A DNA stretch of 64,000 nucleotides. Source: Rubrivivax gelatinosus IL144. GTDB taxonomy: Bacteria; Pseudomonadota; Gammaproteobacteria; Burkholderiales; Burkholderiaceae_C. The stretch covers positions 4,030,001-4,094,000 of the forward strand of contig NC_017075.1 in the NCBI RefSeq assembly GCF_000284255.1, in the 5' to 3' direction. Below, piece by piece: positions 1-8,704 of the stretch (positions are counted from its first letter, which is position 1; each line of letters starts with the position of its first letter). A program made the position numbers and the translations under genes. Under the pieces are notes generated by a model that was not told the DNA's origin, did no database searches, and saw only the letters and a list, made by a program, of their open reading frames with translations.

Positions 1-3000
1 GGCGTCGGGGGCCCAGCCCAGCAGCAGCGTGCGGCCGGCTTCCTCACCCGGCGCCAGTTCCAGGCGCAGGCCCAGCGCGGCGCAGGGATCCAGGCCGGCG
101 CCGGCGCGCCCGCCCAGGTGGTCGGGCAGCACCGGGCGGCCGCGGGCGTCGAACAGCTCGCGGCGCTGGCAGGTCCAGTCGTCGCCGAGCTCGCCCTCGG
201 CCCAGGCGAGGAAGGCGGTGCCGCCGCCGAAGCCGCCGCCCTGCTCGGGCTGGGTGGCCAGCAGCACGCCGGGGTGGTGGGCGCTGCGCACCGTGGCGCG
301 CTCGCCCAGGCGGGCGCCGAGCTGCCATTCGCAGACGCCCACCAGGCGCAGCGCCAGCGGGCGCGGGCCGGTGTTGCGCAGCCGCAGCTGCACCTGGCGC
401 AGCGCGGCGTCGGCGTCCACGCACCAGCGGGCCTCGACTTCCAGCGCGCCGCGGCGGTGGCTGATGCGCGTGAAGCCCGGCGCGTGCTCGACGCGGTAGG
501 CGATGCCGGGTTCGGCCGCCGCCGAAGGCGTGACGCTCCAGACGCGGCGTGTCGCCAGGTCCTGCAGCAGCAGCTGTTCGCCGCAGGGGTCGGCGACGGC
601 GTCGTTGGACCAGGGCGTGAGCTGGTTCATCCGGCTGTTGACGGCCCAGGTGCAGCCGCCGCCGGCCTCGGTGAGCACGCTGCCGAAGCCTTCGTTGGCG
701 AGCACGTTGCTCCAGGGCCGCGGCGGGCGCCGCGCGCTGCCGGCCTCGAAGGCGTAGGCGCCGCCGGCGCCGAAGCGCCCGCGGCTCGCCGGCACGGCGG
801 CCGCGGCATGCGGCGCCGCGGCCAGCGGCGTGCTCGATCCGTCCTGCTGGCGGCGCAGGTCCTCGTCCAGGCGCTGCACCCAGTCGTCGAGCTGGGCGGC
901 CAGCGCCCGGCCGTCGGCACGCAGGCGGATGCGCGCCAGCACCTGCAGCGTCGAGCGTTCGTCGGCCGACAGGTCGGCGGCGGCCAGCAGGTGCCAGCCG
1001 CTGGCCGCCTGCTGCGGCCTGGCCGCGGCGTCGGCGTCGTGGCGGTCGCGCAGCGCCGCCAGCGCGTGCTGCAGCGGCATCGCGTACGACGGCGCCTCGG
1101 CGTTGATGACCACCAGGTCGCAGGACAGCCCGGCCCAGGACCACAGAGAGAGCGCCTGGCTCAGCGTGCGCACCAGGCCCAGGCCGGGCAGCGTGGCCGC
1201 GGCCACCAGCACCAGCGGCCGCTCGCCGGACAGGCCGAAGCGCCACAGCAGCCGCCGGTCGACGACGCCGGCCTCGGCCACGCCCGGGCGCGTCAGCGTC
1301 AGCAGCAGCGCGGTGGCCAGCGACTGCAGCCGGGTGAAGCCGTCGGCGCCCATCTGCAGCGCGCCCAGGCGCACGCCGGCCAGCGTGGCCGACAGCCGCG
1401 AGGCGCGTTCGACGTGGCTGGGTTCGAGGTACTTGTCGAGCATCGAGCGCAGCGTCGGCGCGTCGTCGGCGGCGGCGGTGGCGAAGGTCAGCCGCAGCCG
1501 GGCGCCCGGCGCCAGCGTCAGGCGAACGCCCAGCACGCAGACCGGGTCCAGCCCGGTGTCCAGCTCCTGCGGGTCGGCGCCGGGCGGCGTGTCCTCCAGC
1601 AGCCCCAGCGGCTGCCAGGCGCCGCGGTTGCGGCCCAGCCAGCGCCGCCGGTCGACCTGGTGGCGCAGCACGCCGACGCCGGGCGCGGACTCGGCGAGGA
1701 AGTGCGCCATGTGCAGCGCCGGCTCGCCGGCCAGCCGCGGCCGGCGCTCGAAGACCAGCGCCCGCTGCGCGGCGTGGCGCCGAGCGCTGACGAAGAGCTT
1801 GGCGAAGGCCGGGTGGGCCTCGTCGGCCGCGGCCTCGGCCAGCGTCACCTCGAAGGCGCTGAGCAGTTCCAGCGACAGCGGCTCGTCGCCGCCCTGGCTC
1901 AGCTCGACCTGGCGGAACTCGATGTCGTCCTCGGGGCTGACCCAGACCGTGACGCGGGCCTGCAGGTCGGGCCACTCGGCCTCGAAGACGACGCGGTCGG
2001 CGTGGAACACGCTGCGGTACTCGGCGGCGTCGTCGGGCGCCGGGTGCTGGGTCAGCGAGACCAGCGGCGCGGTGTCGGCGCGGCGCAGGTAGAGGAACTG
2101 GCCGCAGGCGTCGCGCAGCGCGTCGTCGCGGCAGCGGTGGATGTCGTGGCGGCCGCGGCGGCTGCGCCCGGCGCCGTTGGCGCGCAGGGCGACGCCGTAG
2201 CGGCCGTTGGCCAGCAACTGCGTCGGCTCGACGGCGTGCGCGCCGGGCAGCACCTCGCGCCGCAGCGCCGGAGCGCCGCGGCGCGGCAGCGGCTGCGGCA
2301 GCGCCGAGGGCGTCGCCAGGCGCGAGACCTCGCGCGGCGCACGCTCGTGCAGCAGCGAGGCCACCGCCTCCAGGTGCGGGTCGGCCATGCCCCAGCGCTG
2401 CGGCGCGCCGTCGAGCAGCACGTTGGCCAGCGCGACCAGGCTCATGCCCTGGTGGTGGGCCATCACGGTGTGCACCAGCACCGGGGTCTCGCCGCCGGTC
2501 TGGCGCGCCGGGCTGAAGTCCAGGGCCTCGACGAAACCCATCGTGCCGCGCGCGCCCAGCGCCTGCAGCACGGCGAAGTTGCGCGCGGCGCGCTGCGGCC
2601 GCAGCAGCGCCGCCAGCGCCGTGGCGTAAGGCGCGATGACCAGCTCGTCGGGCGGCGTGCGGCGCAGCGCCAGGCGCGGCACGCCCTGCGGTGCGTACTG
2701 GTAGGCCAGCGTGTGGTCGCAGCCGGCGTAGGCCGATTCCGAGATGCCCCAGGGCACGCCGCGCGCCGCGGCGTAGTCGCGCTGCTCGCGCAGCGCCGCG
2801 ACGCCGGCCTCGTGCAGCACGCTGCCGTGCGGCTCGGCCAGGATCAGCGAGGGCATCAGGTACTCGAACATCGAGCCCGACCACGAGCGCAACCCGGCGG
2901 TCGTGCCGACGGCGTAGAACGGCCGCGCCAGCGCCGCCCAGTGGCGCACCGGCACGTCGCCCTTGGCGATGGCCAGCAGGCTGGCCAGCCGCGACTCCGA

Positions 3001-6000
3001 GGCCAGCAGGTCGTAGAAGCCGGCGTCGGCCTGCATCTCGGCGACGCGCCAGCCGATGTGCAGCAGGTGGCGGCGCGGGTCGTAGAGAAATCGGTAGTCG
3101 GGCGCCCAGGCCAGCTGGCGGCAGCGCGCGGCGACGGCGGCCAGGCGCCGGCCCTCGGGCTCGGCGGCCACACGCGCCCGCTCCAGGCAGGCCTGGGCCA
3201 CGGCGAGCAGGTGGCCGCCGAGGTTGCCGCTGTCGGCCGTCGACACGTACAGCGGCGGCAGCGGCTCGCCGCTGCGCGTGTCGTACCAGTTCAGGAAGTG
3301 GCCGCGGTGGCGCGCCAGGCCATCCAGCGTGTCCAGCGTCGCCTCCAGACGGCGCAGCAGCTCCGCGTCGCCGATCCAGCCGAAGCGCCGGGCGCAGGCG
3401 GTGGCCAGCAGGTACAGGCCGATGTTGGTCGGCGAGCTGCGGTGCGCCAGCATCTCGTGCGGCTGGCTCTGCAGGTTGTCGGGCGGCAGGTGGCGGTCGG
3501 CGGGGCCGACGCAGCGCTCGAAGAAGTGCCAGGTGTCGCGTGCGATGCCGTGCAGATAGACCAGGTCCGCCTCCGGACAGGCCTGCGGCTGGCGCGTGAA
3601 GCCGGTGCGGCTGACGGCCCAGCTCCACAGCGGCGCGCCGGCCCACAGCGCGCACAGCAGCGCGGCGGCCACCGGATGCGGCGTGGGCAGCGCCCAGGCC
3701 GCCGCGGCGATCGCCGCCGCCGCCAGCATCACCCCCCAGTGGCGGCGCAGCGCGACGCCGAGCTCGTCGCGCGCCGCGGCCTGGGCGGCGGCAGCGGTGG
3801 TCCATTGCAGCAGCAGGCGCTGGCTGACGAGCAGCCGCCAGAGTGCGCGGCCGATCGCGTCGGCGGCCAGCAGCGTGTGCTGCAGCAGCATCGCGACGAA
3901 CCAGGCCGTGCCGCCGGCCGATCGCGCCAGGTCGCGGCCGACCCCGGCGTAGAAATGGCGCCGCGCGACCTGCTCGCGCGCCGGCACCATGCCGGCCAGC
4001 GCCCCGAGCAGCGGGCCGGCGCCGAAGGCCGCGGCCACCAGCGCCAGCGCCGCCGCCGGCGTCGCGGCGAAGCCGGCGAGCGCGGCCAGCAGCAGCGCCA
4101 GCGCCCCCGGCGCGACCAGCGAGCGGCGCAGGTTGTCGGCCAGCTTCCAGCGGTTGACGGCGCCCAGCGGCAGCTGCGCCGGGTGGCGCAGCGAACGCAG
4201 CAGGATCGGCAGCAGCTGCCAGTCGCCGCGTGTCCAGCGGTGCACGCGCGAGGCCGCGACCTCGGCGTGGAAAGGCGCGTCCTCGACCAGCGTGACGTCG
4301 GTGACGACGGCACAGCGCGCCAGCGCGCCTTCGAGCAGGTCGTGGCTGAGCACCCGGTCCTCGGGCAGGCGGCCGGCGAGCACGGCGTGCACCGCCTGCA
4401 CGTCGAGCAGGCCCTTGCCGCTGAAGCTGCCTTCGCCGAACAGGTCCTGGTAGACCTCGGAGCTGGCGGCGTCGTAGGGGTCCACGCCCGACTGGCCGGC
4501 GAACAGGCGGTGGAAGAAGGTGTCTTCGTGCGGCAGCGGCAGCGGCGTGACCAGGCGCGGCTGCAGGATCGCGTAGCCGGCGACGACGCGGCGGCCGTCG
4601 GCCGCCAGCACCGGCCGGTTGGACGGGTGCGCGGCGATGCCGACCAGCTCGCGCAGCCGCCCCGGCGGCAGCTGGGTGTCGCCGTCGAGCGTGACGAGGT
4701 GGCGCGTCAGCGGCGCCGGCCGCGACAGCCGCCCGAGGTCGACGAAAGCCGGCATGCGGCCGTCGGCCGGGCCGCCGTGCTCGGCGAGTTCGGCGACCAG
4801 TTGTTCGAGCTTGCCGCGCTTGCGCTCCCAGCCGATCCAGCGCGTTTCGCTGCGGCTGTAGCGGCGCGCGCGGTGCAGCAGCAGGAAACGCTGCGGCCCG
4901 CCGGGGTCGCCGTATTCGTGTTCGAGCGCCGCGACCGCCGCCTGCGCGTGCGCCAGCAGTTCGGCGTCGCCGGCGGCGCCGGCGGCGTCGGCATCGGCCC
5001 AGTCGCTGAGCAGCGCGAACTGCGCGTGGGCCTCCGGGTTGGCCAGGCGGTGCAGCAGCAGCCGGTGCACCAGCGTGTCGATCGTGGCGCGGTCGGCGAG
5101 CATCGCCGGCACGACGACCAGCACACGCTGGTCGGCCGGGATGCCGGCGGCCAGCGCCAGGCGGGGCAGATGGCGCGGGCGCAGCGACTCGCCGACCAGC
5201 CGGTGCAGCAGCGCGATCGCCAGCTCCGACGCCGGCCAGGCCGCCAGCAGCGCCCAGGCCCACGAGGCGTCGGCGGCACGCACCGCGGCCAGCGCCGCCA
5301 GGCTGCCCAGGCCGACGGCGGCCAGGTAGGCCGGCAGCGCGAGCCGCGGCGCGACACGCCGCCAGGCCGCGGCCAGCGGCTCGTGCAGGCCCAGCGCCCG
5401 GGCCAGCGCCGGCCGCCCCGGGCCGTCCAGCCAGTGGCCGGCGGCGGCGCTGGCGCCCTGGCCGCCGCGCATCAGCGCCAGCAGCTCGGCGGCGACCCGC
5501 ATCTCGCCGTGGCCGCTGCGCCGCGCCAGCGCCTCGACGGCGTGCAGCGTGGCGTCGCGCGTGCGGTGGTGCTCGGCGGCGAACAGCGGGTCGCCGAGCA
5601 GGCGCTGCATCAGCGGGCTGCAGCGCGCGACGATCTCCGGCCAGTCGGCCTCGCCCAGCGTGCGCAGCGTGTGCACGGCGTTGCCGACGCTCAGGTTGTC
5701 GGCGGCCTGGTCGGCGGCCAGCTGGCGCTGCAGCGCCGCGAGGTTGGGCAGGCGCGCCGCCAGCCAGGCGTGCGTGGCCTCGTCGGCCGGCTCGTCCTGC
5801 AGGCGCTCGGCCAGGCGGGCGAGGAAGACCTCGCCGGCGCCGTGCGCCGCCAGCCGCCGGTGCAGCGGCTCCAGCGCCGTCGCCCGGCCCTGGGCCAGAC
5901 GTTCGGCGCAGCGGTCGGCGAGCTCGCCGGCGGCCTTGTGTATGGCCAGCCGCTCGGCCAGCCGGCGCAGGTTCTCGACCAGCACCACGCGCAGCACCGT

Positions 6001-6540
6001 CGGCAGCGCCCAGGTCTCGGCCAGCGCCAGCTCGCGCGTCTCCTGGTAGGCGCCCAGGTAGGCGACGAGCAGGGCCTCGTCGAAGGCGCTGTCGGTGTGC
6101 GCGACGAAAGCCCAGGCGACGCCGTAGACCCGCGGCAGCCCGGCCAGCGGCTCGGCGCGCAGCACCGGCAGGCGGCGGAAGAAGCCGCGCGGCAGGCCGT
6201 CGTGGATGGCCTCGAGCTGGGCGTCGATCAGGTAGAAGTTGTCCAGCAGCCACAGCGCCGCCGGGCCGGGCTCGTCGCCGGCGGCGGCCTGCGCGGCGAT
6301 CGCCGCATAGGCCCGGCGCAGCACCGCGATGTTGTCGCGCAGCCGCGGGAAGAAGCCGGCGGCGCCCCAGGCCGGCGGCTCGGCTTCGTGCGTCGCCGCC
6401 AGGCTGCGGCCGTGCTGGGCGAAACGCTGGGCGCCGAAGATCTCCGAGCGCACCGGCGGCAGCGGCGGCGCGCGCCCGGGCGCCAACAGGCCCTGCAGCG
6501 CCGCCGGCAGGGCGGGTTCGTCCGGGGGGCGGCGCGGCAC
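1..6540 (-). CDS. ndvB: Cyclic beta-1,2-glucan synthase, NdvB type (3' end beyond window)
   Basis: This inner-membrane enzyme makes and cyclises periplasmic beta-1,2-glucans from UDP-glucose. The 2,180 visible codons read without interruption. The N-terminus carries the family motif RSEIFGAQRFAQHGR (residues 31-45). A GT2/GT84-type glycosyltransferase core follows, with the DxD motif in TLDGDTQ (D619, D621) and RWTRGDWQ (768-775). Hydrophobic segments come next, then a glucoamylase-like domain with NWYDT near 1084. A GH94-type phosphorylase region (for example NEGFGS near 1947) runs to the window edge. Family members are about 2,700-2,900 residues, so several hundred are missing. The start is taken as GTG at 6540, directly after an in-frame TAG. 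No strong ribosome binding site is visible there, so the true start could lie slightly downstream. The family assignment is secure; the start is not. Confidence 0.93.
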   Translation of the reverse strand, partial: MPRRPPDEPALPAALQGLLAPGRAPPLPPVRSEIFGAQRFAQHGRSLAATHEAEPPAWGAAGFFPRLRDNIAVLRRAYAAIAAQAAAGDEPGPAALWLLDNFYLIDAQLEAIHDGLPRGFFRRLPVLRAEPLAGLPRVYGVAWAFVAHTDSAFDEALLVAYLGAYQETRELALAETWALPTVLRVVLVENLRRLAERLAIHKAAGELADRCAERLAQGRATALEPLHRRLAAHGAGEVFLARLAERLQDEPADEATHAWLAARLPNLAALQRQLAADQAADNLSVGNAVHTLRTLGEADWPEIVARCSPLMQRLLGDPLFAAEHHRTRDATLHAVEALARRSGHGEMRVAAELLALMRGGQGASAAAGHWLDGPGRPALARALGLHEPLAAAWRRVAPRLALPAYLAAVGLGSLAALAAVRAADASWAWALLAAWPASELAIALLHRLVGESLRPRHLPRLALAAGIPADQRVLVVVPAMLADRATIDTLVHRLLLHRLANPEAHAQFALLSDWADADAAGAAGDAELLAHAQAAVAALEHEYGDPGGPQRFLLLHRARRYSRSETRWIGWERKRGKLEQLVAELAEHGGPADGRMPAFVDLGRLSRPAPLTRHLVTLDGDTQLPPGRLRELVGIAAHPSNRPVLAADGRRVVAGYAILQPRLVTPLPLPHEDTFFHRLFAGQSGVDPYDAASSEVYQDLFGEGSFSGKGLLDVQAVHAVLAGRLPEDRVLSHDLLEGALARCAVVTDVTLVEDAPFHAEVAASRVHRWTRGDWQLLPILLRSLRHPAQLPLGAVNRWKLADNLRRSLVAPGALALLLAALAGFAATPAAALALVAAAFGAGPLLGALAGMVPAREQVARRHFYAGVGRDLARSAGGTAWFVAMLLQHTLLAADAIGRALWRLLVSQRLLLQWTTAAAAQAAARDELGVALRRHWGVMLAAAAIAAAAWALPTPHPVAAALLCALWAGAPLWSWAVSRTGFTRQPQACPEADLVYLHGIARDTWHFFERCVGPADRHLPPDNLQSQPHEMLAHRSSPTNIGLYLLATACARRFGWIGDAELLRRLEATLDTLDGLARHRGHFLNWYDTRSGEPLPPLYVSTADSGNLGGHLLAVAQACLERARVAAEPEGRRLAAVAARCRQLAWAPDYRFLYDPRRHLLHIGWRVAEMQADAGFYDLLASESRLASLLAIAKGDVPVRHWAALARPFYAVGTTAGLRSWSGSMFEYLMPSLILAEPHGSVLHEAGVAALREQRDYAAARGVPWGISESAYAGCDHTLAYQYAPQGVPRLALRRTPPDELVIAPYATALAALLRPQRAARNFAVLQALGARGTMGFVEALDFSPARQTGGETPVLVHTVMAHHQGMSLVALANVLLDGAPQRWGMADPHLEAVASLLHERAPREVSRLATPSALPQPLPRRGAPALRREVLPGAHAVEPTQLLANGRYGVALRANGAGRSRRGRHDIHRCRDDALRDACGQFLYLRRADTAPLVSLTQHPAPDDAAEYRSVFHADRVVFEAEWPDLQARVTVWVSPEDDIEFRQVELSQGGDEPLSLELLSAFEVTLAEAAADEAHPAFAKLFVSARRHAAQRALVFERRPRLAGEPALHMAHFLAESAPGVGVLRHQVDRRRWLGRNRGAWQPLGLLEDTPPGADPQELDTGLDPVCVLGVRLTLAPGARLRLTFATAAADDAPTLRSMLDKYLEPSHVERASRLSATLAGVRLGALQMGADGFTRLQSLATALLLTLTRPGVAEAGVVDRRLLWRFGLSGERPLVLVAAATLPGLGLVRTLSQALSLWSWAGLSCDLVVINAEAPSYAMPLQHALAALRDRHDADAAARPQQAASGWHLLAAADLSADERSTLQVLARIRLRADGRALAAQLDDWVQRLDEDLRRQQDGSSTPLAAAPHAAAAVPASRGRFGAGGAYAFEAGSARRPPRPWSNVLANEGFGSVLTEAGGGCTWAVNSRMNQLTPWSNDAVADPCGEQLLLQDLATRRVWSVTPSAAAEPGIAYRVEHAPGFTRISHRRGALEVEARWCVDADAALRQVQLRLRNTGPRPLALRLVGVCEWQLGARLGERATVRSAHHPGVLLATQPEQGGGFGGGTAFLAWAEGELGDDWTCQRRELFDARGRPVLPDHLGGRAGAGLDPCAALGLRLELAPGEEAGRTLLLGWAPDA

Positions 6541-6810
6541 CTAGAGCAGCAACAGCGCCGCCGCGGCCGCGGCCGCCAGCGCCAGCGTCGTCACCAGATG
6601 CGAGTTGACCAGCGCCAGCAGGCGCAGCCCGCCGCAGCGCAGCGCCGCCAGGCGCGGGTCGCGCGCGCTGCACTGGCCCAGGTGCTGGCGCAGCGCCTCG
6701 AGCTCGGCCGGGCGGGTGTCGGCGCTGTCGCCGTAGGACGAGGTCGCCCAGCGCGTGGCGCCGCCGGCGGGGCCGCAGGGACGGTCCGGTTCGAACGAAG
6801 ACGAGCGCAT
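6541..6810 (-). CDS. Small hypothetical protein with C-terminal membrane segment
   Basis: This 89-residue ORF has an ATG preceded by a good GGGAG ribosome binding site at 4-5 bp spacing. It ends in a TAG that immediately precedes the GTG of the glucan synthase, in the same frame. Its N-terminal half is polar. The C-terminal 25 residues (LVNSHLVTTLALAAAAAAAL and following) look like one membrane-spanning helix. I do not recognise a family. It may be a small membrane partner translated with the synthase, or it may be the original N-terminus of the synthase cut off by a nonsense codon. The strong start signal supports translation; the function is unknown. Confidence 0.5.
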   Translation of the reverse strand: MRSSSFEPDRPCGPAGGATRWATSSYGDSADTRPAELEALRQHLGQCSARDPRLAALRCGGLRLLALVNSHLVTTLALAAAAAAALLLL

Positions 6811-6894
6811 GCCACTCCCGCGTCGGCCGCGGCGGTGCCGCGAACGCGGGCCGCCGGCCTGCGGCCACTGTGGGACCGCGGTCCGGCGGGGTCT

Positions 6895-6908
6895 GTGCGC
6901 TGGCGAAC
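6895..6908. promoter_or_regulatory. Operator half of a repeated palindrome upstream of the Crp/Fnr gene
   Basis: GTGCGC-TG-GCGAAC is an inverted repeat with one mismatch. It lies about 70 bp upstream of the Crp/Fnr-family start and 85 bp upstream of the divergent small ORF/ndvB unit. The 15 bases GTCTGTGCGCTGGCG spanning it (6891-6905) recur in inverted orientation at 7743-7757, before the diguanylate cyclase gene. The placement suggests autoregulation by the Crp/Fnr protein, possibly shared with ndvB. This is inference from position and symmetry. Confidence 0.55.
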
Positions 6909-6978
6909 ATACGCGCCGCCGCCGCCGGCATAGAGTGCCGCGGCATGGCGCGTGCCTCCGCGCCGCCGGCCGCGCCCC

Positions 6979-7698
6979 ATGCCCCATCGCACCCTCGCGC
7001 AGGACAACCGCCTGCTCGCCGCCCTGCCCGCCGAGGACCTGCAGCGCTGGCTGCCGCAGCTCGAATGGGTGGCCCTGCCGCTGGGTCAGGTGGTCTACGA
7101 GTCGAGCCGGCCACTGGGCCACGTCTACTTCCCGACCACCGCCATCGTCTCGCTGCTGTACGTGATGGAAGACGGCGCCTCGGCCGAGATCGCCGTCGTC
7201 GGCCACGAGGGCCTGGTCGGCATCGCGCTGTTCATGGGCGGCGAGACCACGCCCAGCCGCGCCGTCGTGCAGAGCGCCGGCGAAGGCTGGCGGCTGCCGG
7301 CCGCGGCGGTGAAGGATGCCTTCACCCGGCCCGGGCCGGTGATGCACCTGCTGCTGCGCTACACCCAGGCGCTGATCACGCAGATGGCGCAGACCGCGGT
7401 GTGCAACCGCCACCATTCGCTGGACCAGCAGCTGTGCCGCTGGCTGCTTCTGAGCCTGGACCGGCTGCCCGGCAACGAACTGGTGATGACCCAGGAGCTG
7501 ATCGCCAACATGCTGGGCGTGCGCCGCGAGGGCGTCACCGAGGCGGCGATGCGGCTGCAGCGCCGCGGCCTGATCCGCTACGCGCGCGGGCGCATCACGG
7601 TGCTCGACCGCGCCGGCCTGGAAACCTCCACCTGCGAGTGCTACGCCGTCGTCAAACGCGAGTACGACCGCCTGCTGCCCGAGCACGGCGCCGGCTGA
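6979..7698 (+). CDS. Crp/Fnr-family transcriptional regulator
   Basis: A 239-residue DNA-binding regulator. An N-terminal cyclic-nucleotide-binding-like beta-roll (about residues 10-130, with FPTTAIVSLLYVMEDG) is joined through a dimerisation helix to a C-terminal winged helix (about 155-235). The recognition region is TQELIANMLGVRREGVTEAA. No cysteine cluster of the oxygen-sensing Fnr type is visible at the N-terminus, so an iron-sulfur sensor is unlikely; the ligand is unknown. The internal ATG at 6979 is preferred over an ATG nine codons upstream, because the family usually begins close to the beta-roll. The same palindrome lies before this gene and before the next one, so autoregulation and control of the downstream diguanylate cyclase are plausible. 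Confidence 0.88.
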   Translation: MPHRTLAQDNRLLAALPAEDLQRWLPQLEWVALPLGQVVYESSRPLGHVYFPTTAIVSLLYVMEDGASAEIAVVGHEGLVGIALFMGGETTPSRAVVQSAGEGWRLPAAAVKDAFTRPGPVMHLLLRYTQALITQMAQTAVCNRHHSLDQQLCRWLLLSLDRLPGNELVMTQELIANMLGVRREGVTEAAMRLQRRGLIRYARGRITVLDRAGLETSTCECYAVVKREYDRLLPEHGAG

Positions 7699-7739
7699 GC
7701 GCCTGCCGCGGGCGGCGTTACCTGCCGTGACAACGGTTC

Positions 7740-7753
7740 GTGCGCCAGCGCAC
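7740..7753. promoter_or_regulatory. Perfect palindromic operator upstream of the diguanylate cyclase
   Basis: GTGCGC-CA-GCGCAC is a perfect 6-2-6 inverted repeat, 71 bp before the cyclase start. With its flank it matches, in inverted orientation, the 15-base element before the Crp/Fnr gene. The most economical reading is a binding site for that regulator. No footprint is known. Confidence 0.6.
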
Positions 7754-7824
7754 AGACGCTGGCCGGCGGCCAAATCGATGCTGGCCCCGTGCGCTGCCGT
7801 TCACCGCAAGCGCAGGAGCCGCCC

Positions 7825-8616
7825 ATGATCCCGTCCCAGCGCCAGCCGGCCGACACCGGGCGAGCGCCCGTCGCCGAGGCCGCCGACCTGGAGATGCTGC
7901 TGGCCGCCGTCGCCTGGCGGCTGCAGACCGGGGCCACCGACGTCAGCGCCTCGGCCCACGCCCAGCGGGCGCTGGCGCGCGAGTGCGCTCGCGACCTGCT
8001 GCGCCTGGGCCGCGACGCGGCAGCGCTGCGCCGGGCGCTCAAGCTCGCCCGCGACCAGGAGCGCCGGGCCTGCCGCGACGCCGAGCACGACAGCCTGACC
8101 GAGCTGCCCAACCGCCGCCGCTTCGACCTGCAGCTGCAGCAGGCGCTGGCCCGCCGGACCTCGGAACAGCGCACGCTGGCGGTGCTGTTCCTGGACCTGG
8201 ACGATTTCAAGCGCGTCAACGACCTGCACGGCCACGCCGTCGGCGACGAGCTGCTGCGCATCGTCGCGCGACGGCTGCGCGGCGCGCTGCGCAGCAGCGA
8301 CATGGTCTGCCGCCTCGGCGGCGACGAGTTCGCCTGCCTGGTGTCCGGGGCGCCGGGTCGGCCCGAGCTGAAGCGGCTGGCCGGCGCGCTGATCACCGCG
8401 GTGTCGGCGCCGCTGCAGCTCGGCGAGCTGCAGCTCAGCGTGCGGCCCAGCGTCGGCATCGCCATCTGCCCGGACGACGGCGTCGACGCCGAGGCGCTGC
8501 TGCAGCGCGCCGACGCGGCGATGTTCCGCGCCAAGCGCCAGCGCCGCGGCGTGGCCTTCTTCGAGCCGCACACCGACCTGCCGGCACCCAGCCTCGAACC
8601 GGTGAAGGCCGCCTGA
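7825..8616 (+). CDS. Diguanylate cyclase (GGDEF)
   Basis: A 263-residue predicted cytoplasmic enzyme that would make cyclic-di-GMP from two GTP. An N-terminal helical segment (1-85) lacks a recognisable sensor domain and transmembrane helices. A full GGDEF domain follows: DSLTELPNRRRF near residue 88, the LDLDDFKRVND metal-binding strand, and an intact active-site GGDEF at 165-169. RSSD five residues upstream (156-159) is a complete product-inhibition I-site. The ATG at 7825 is chosen because AGGAG lies 7 bp upstream; an in-frame start 12 codons earlier has no such signal. The palindrome at 7740 suggests control by the neighbouring Crp/Fnr protein. Confidence 0.93.
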   Translation: MIPSQRQPADTGRAPVAEAADLEMLLAAVAWRLQTGATDVSASAHAQRALARECARDLLRLGRDAAALRRALKLARDQERRACRDAEHDSLTELPNRRRFDLQLQQALARRTSEQRTLAVLFLDLDDFKRVNDLHGHAVGDELLRIVARRLRGALRSSDMVCRLGGDEFACLVSGAPGRPELKRLAGALITAVSAPLQLGELQLSVRPSVGIAICPDDGVDAEALLQRADAAMFRAKRQRRGVAFFEPHTDLPAPSLEPVKAA

Positions 8617-8704
8617 AGCGTCGGCGCGGCGGACAGCGTCTGCCGGGCAGCGCAGGCCGGCAGCGGCGGCGCACAATCGCGGCGCCGCACGTCCGCACGC
8701 CACC

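Noticed and set aside
44..7114. A 2,356-codon frame on the minus strand and a 2,271-codon frame on the plus strand over the same DNA
   Set aside because: Both are composed of Arg/Ala/Gly/Pro or Gln/Arg/Ala/Val-rich low-complexity protein with no family motifs. They are shadows of the glucan synthase caused by high GC; the real frame is recognised by its conserved motifs.
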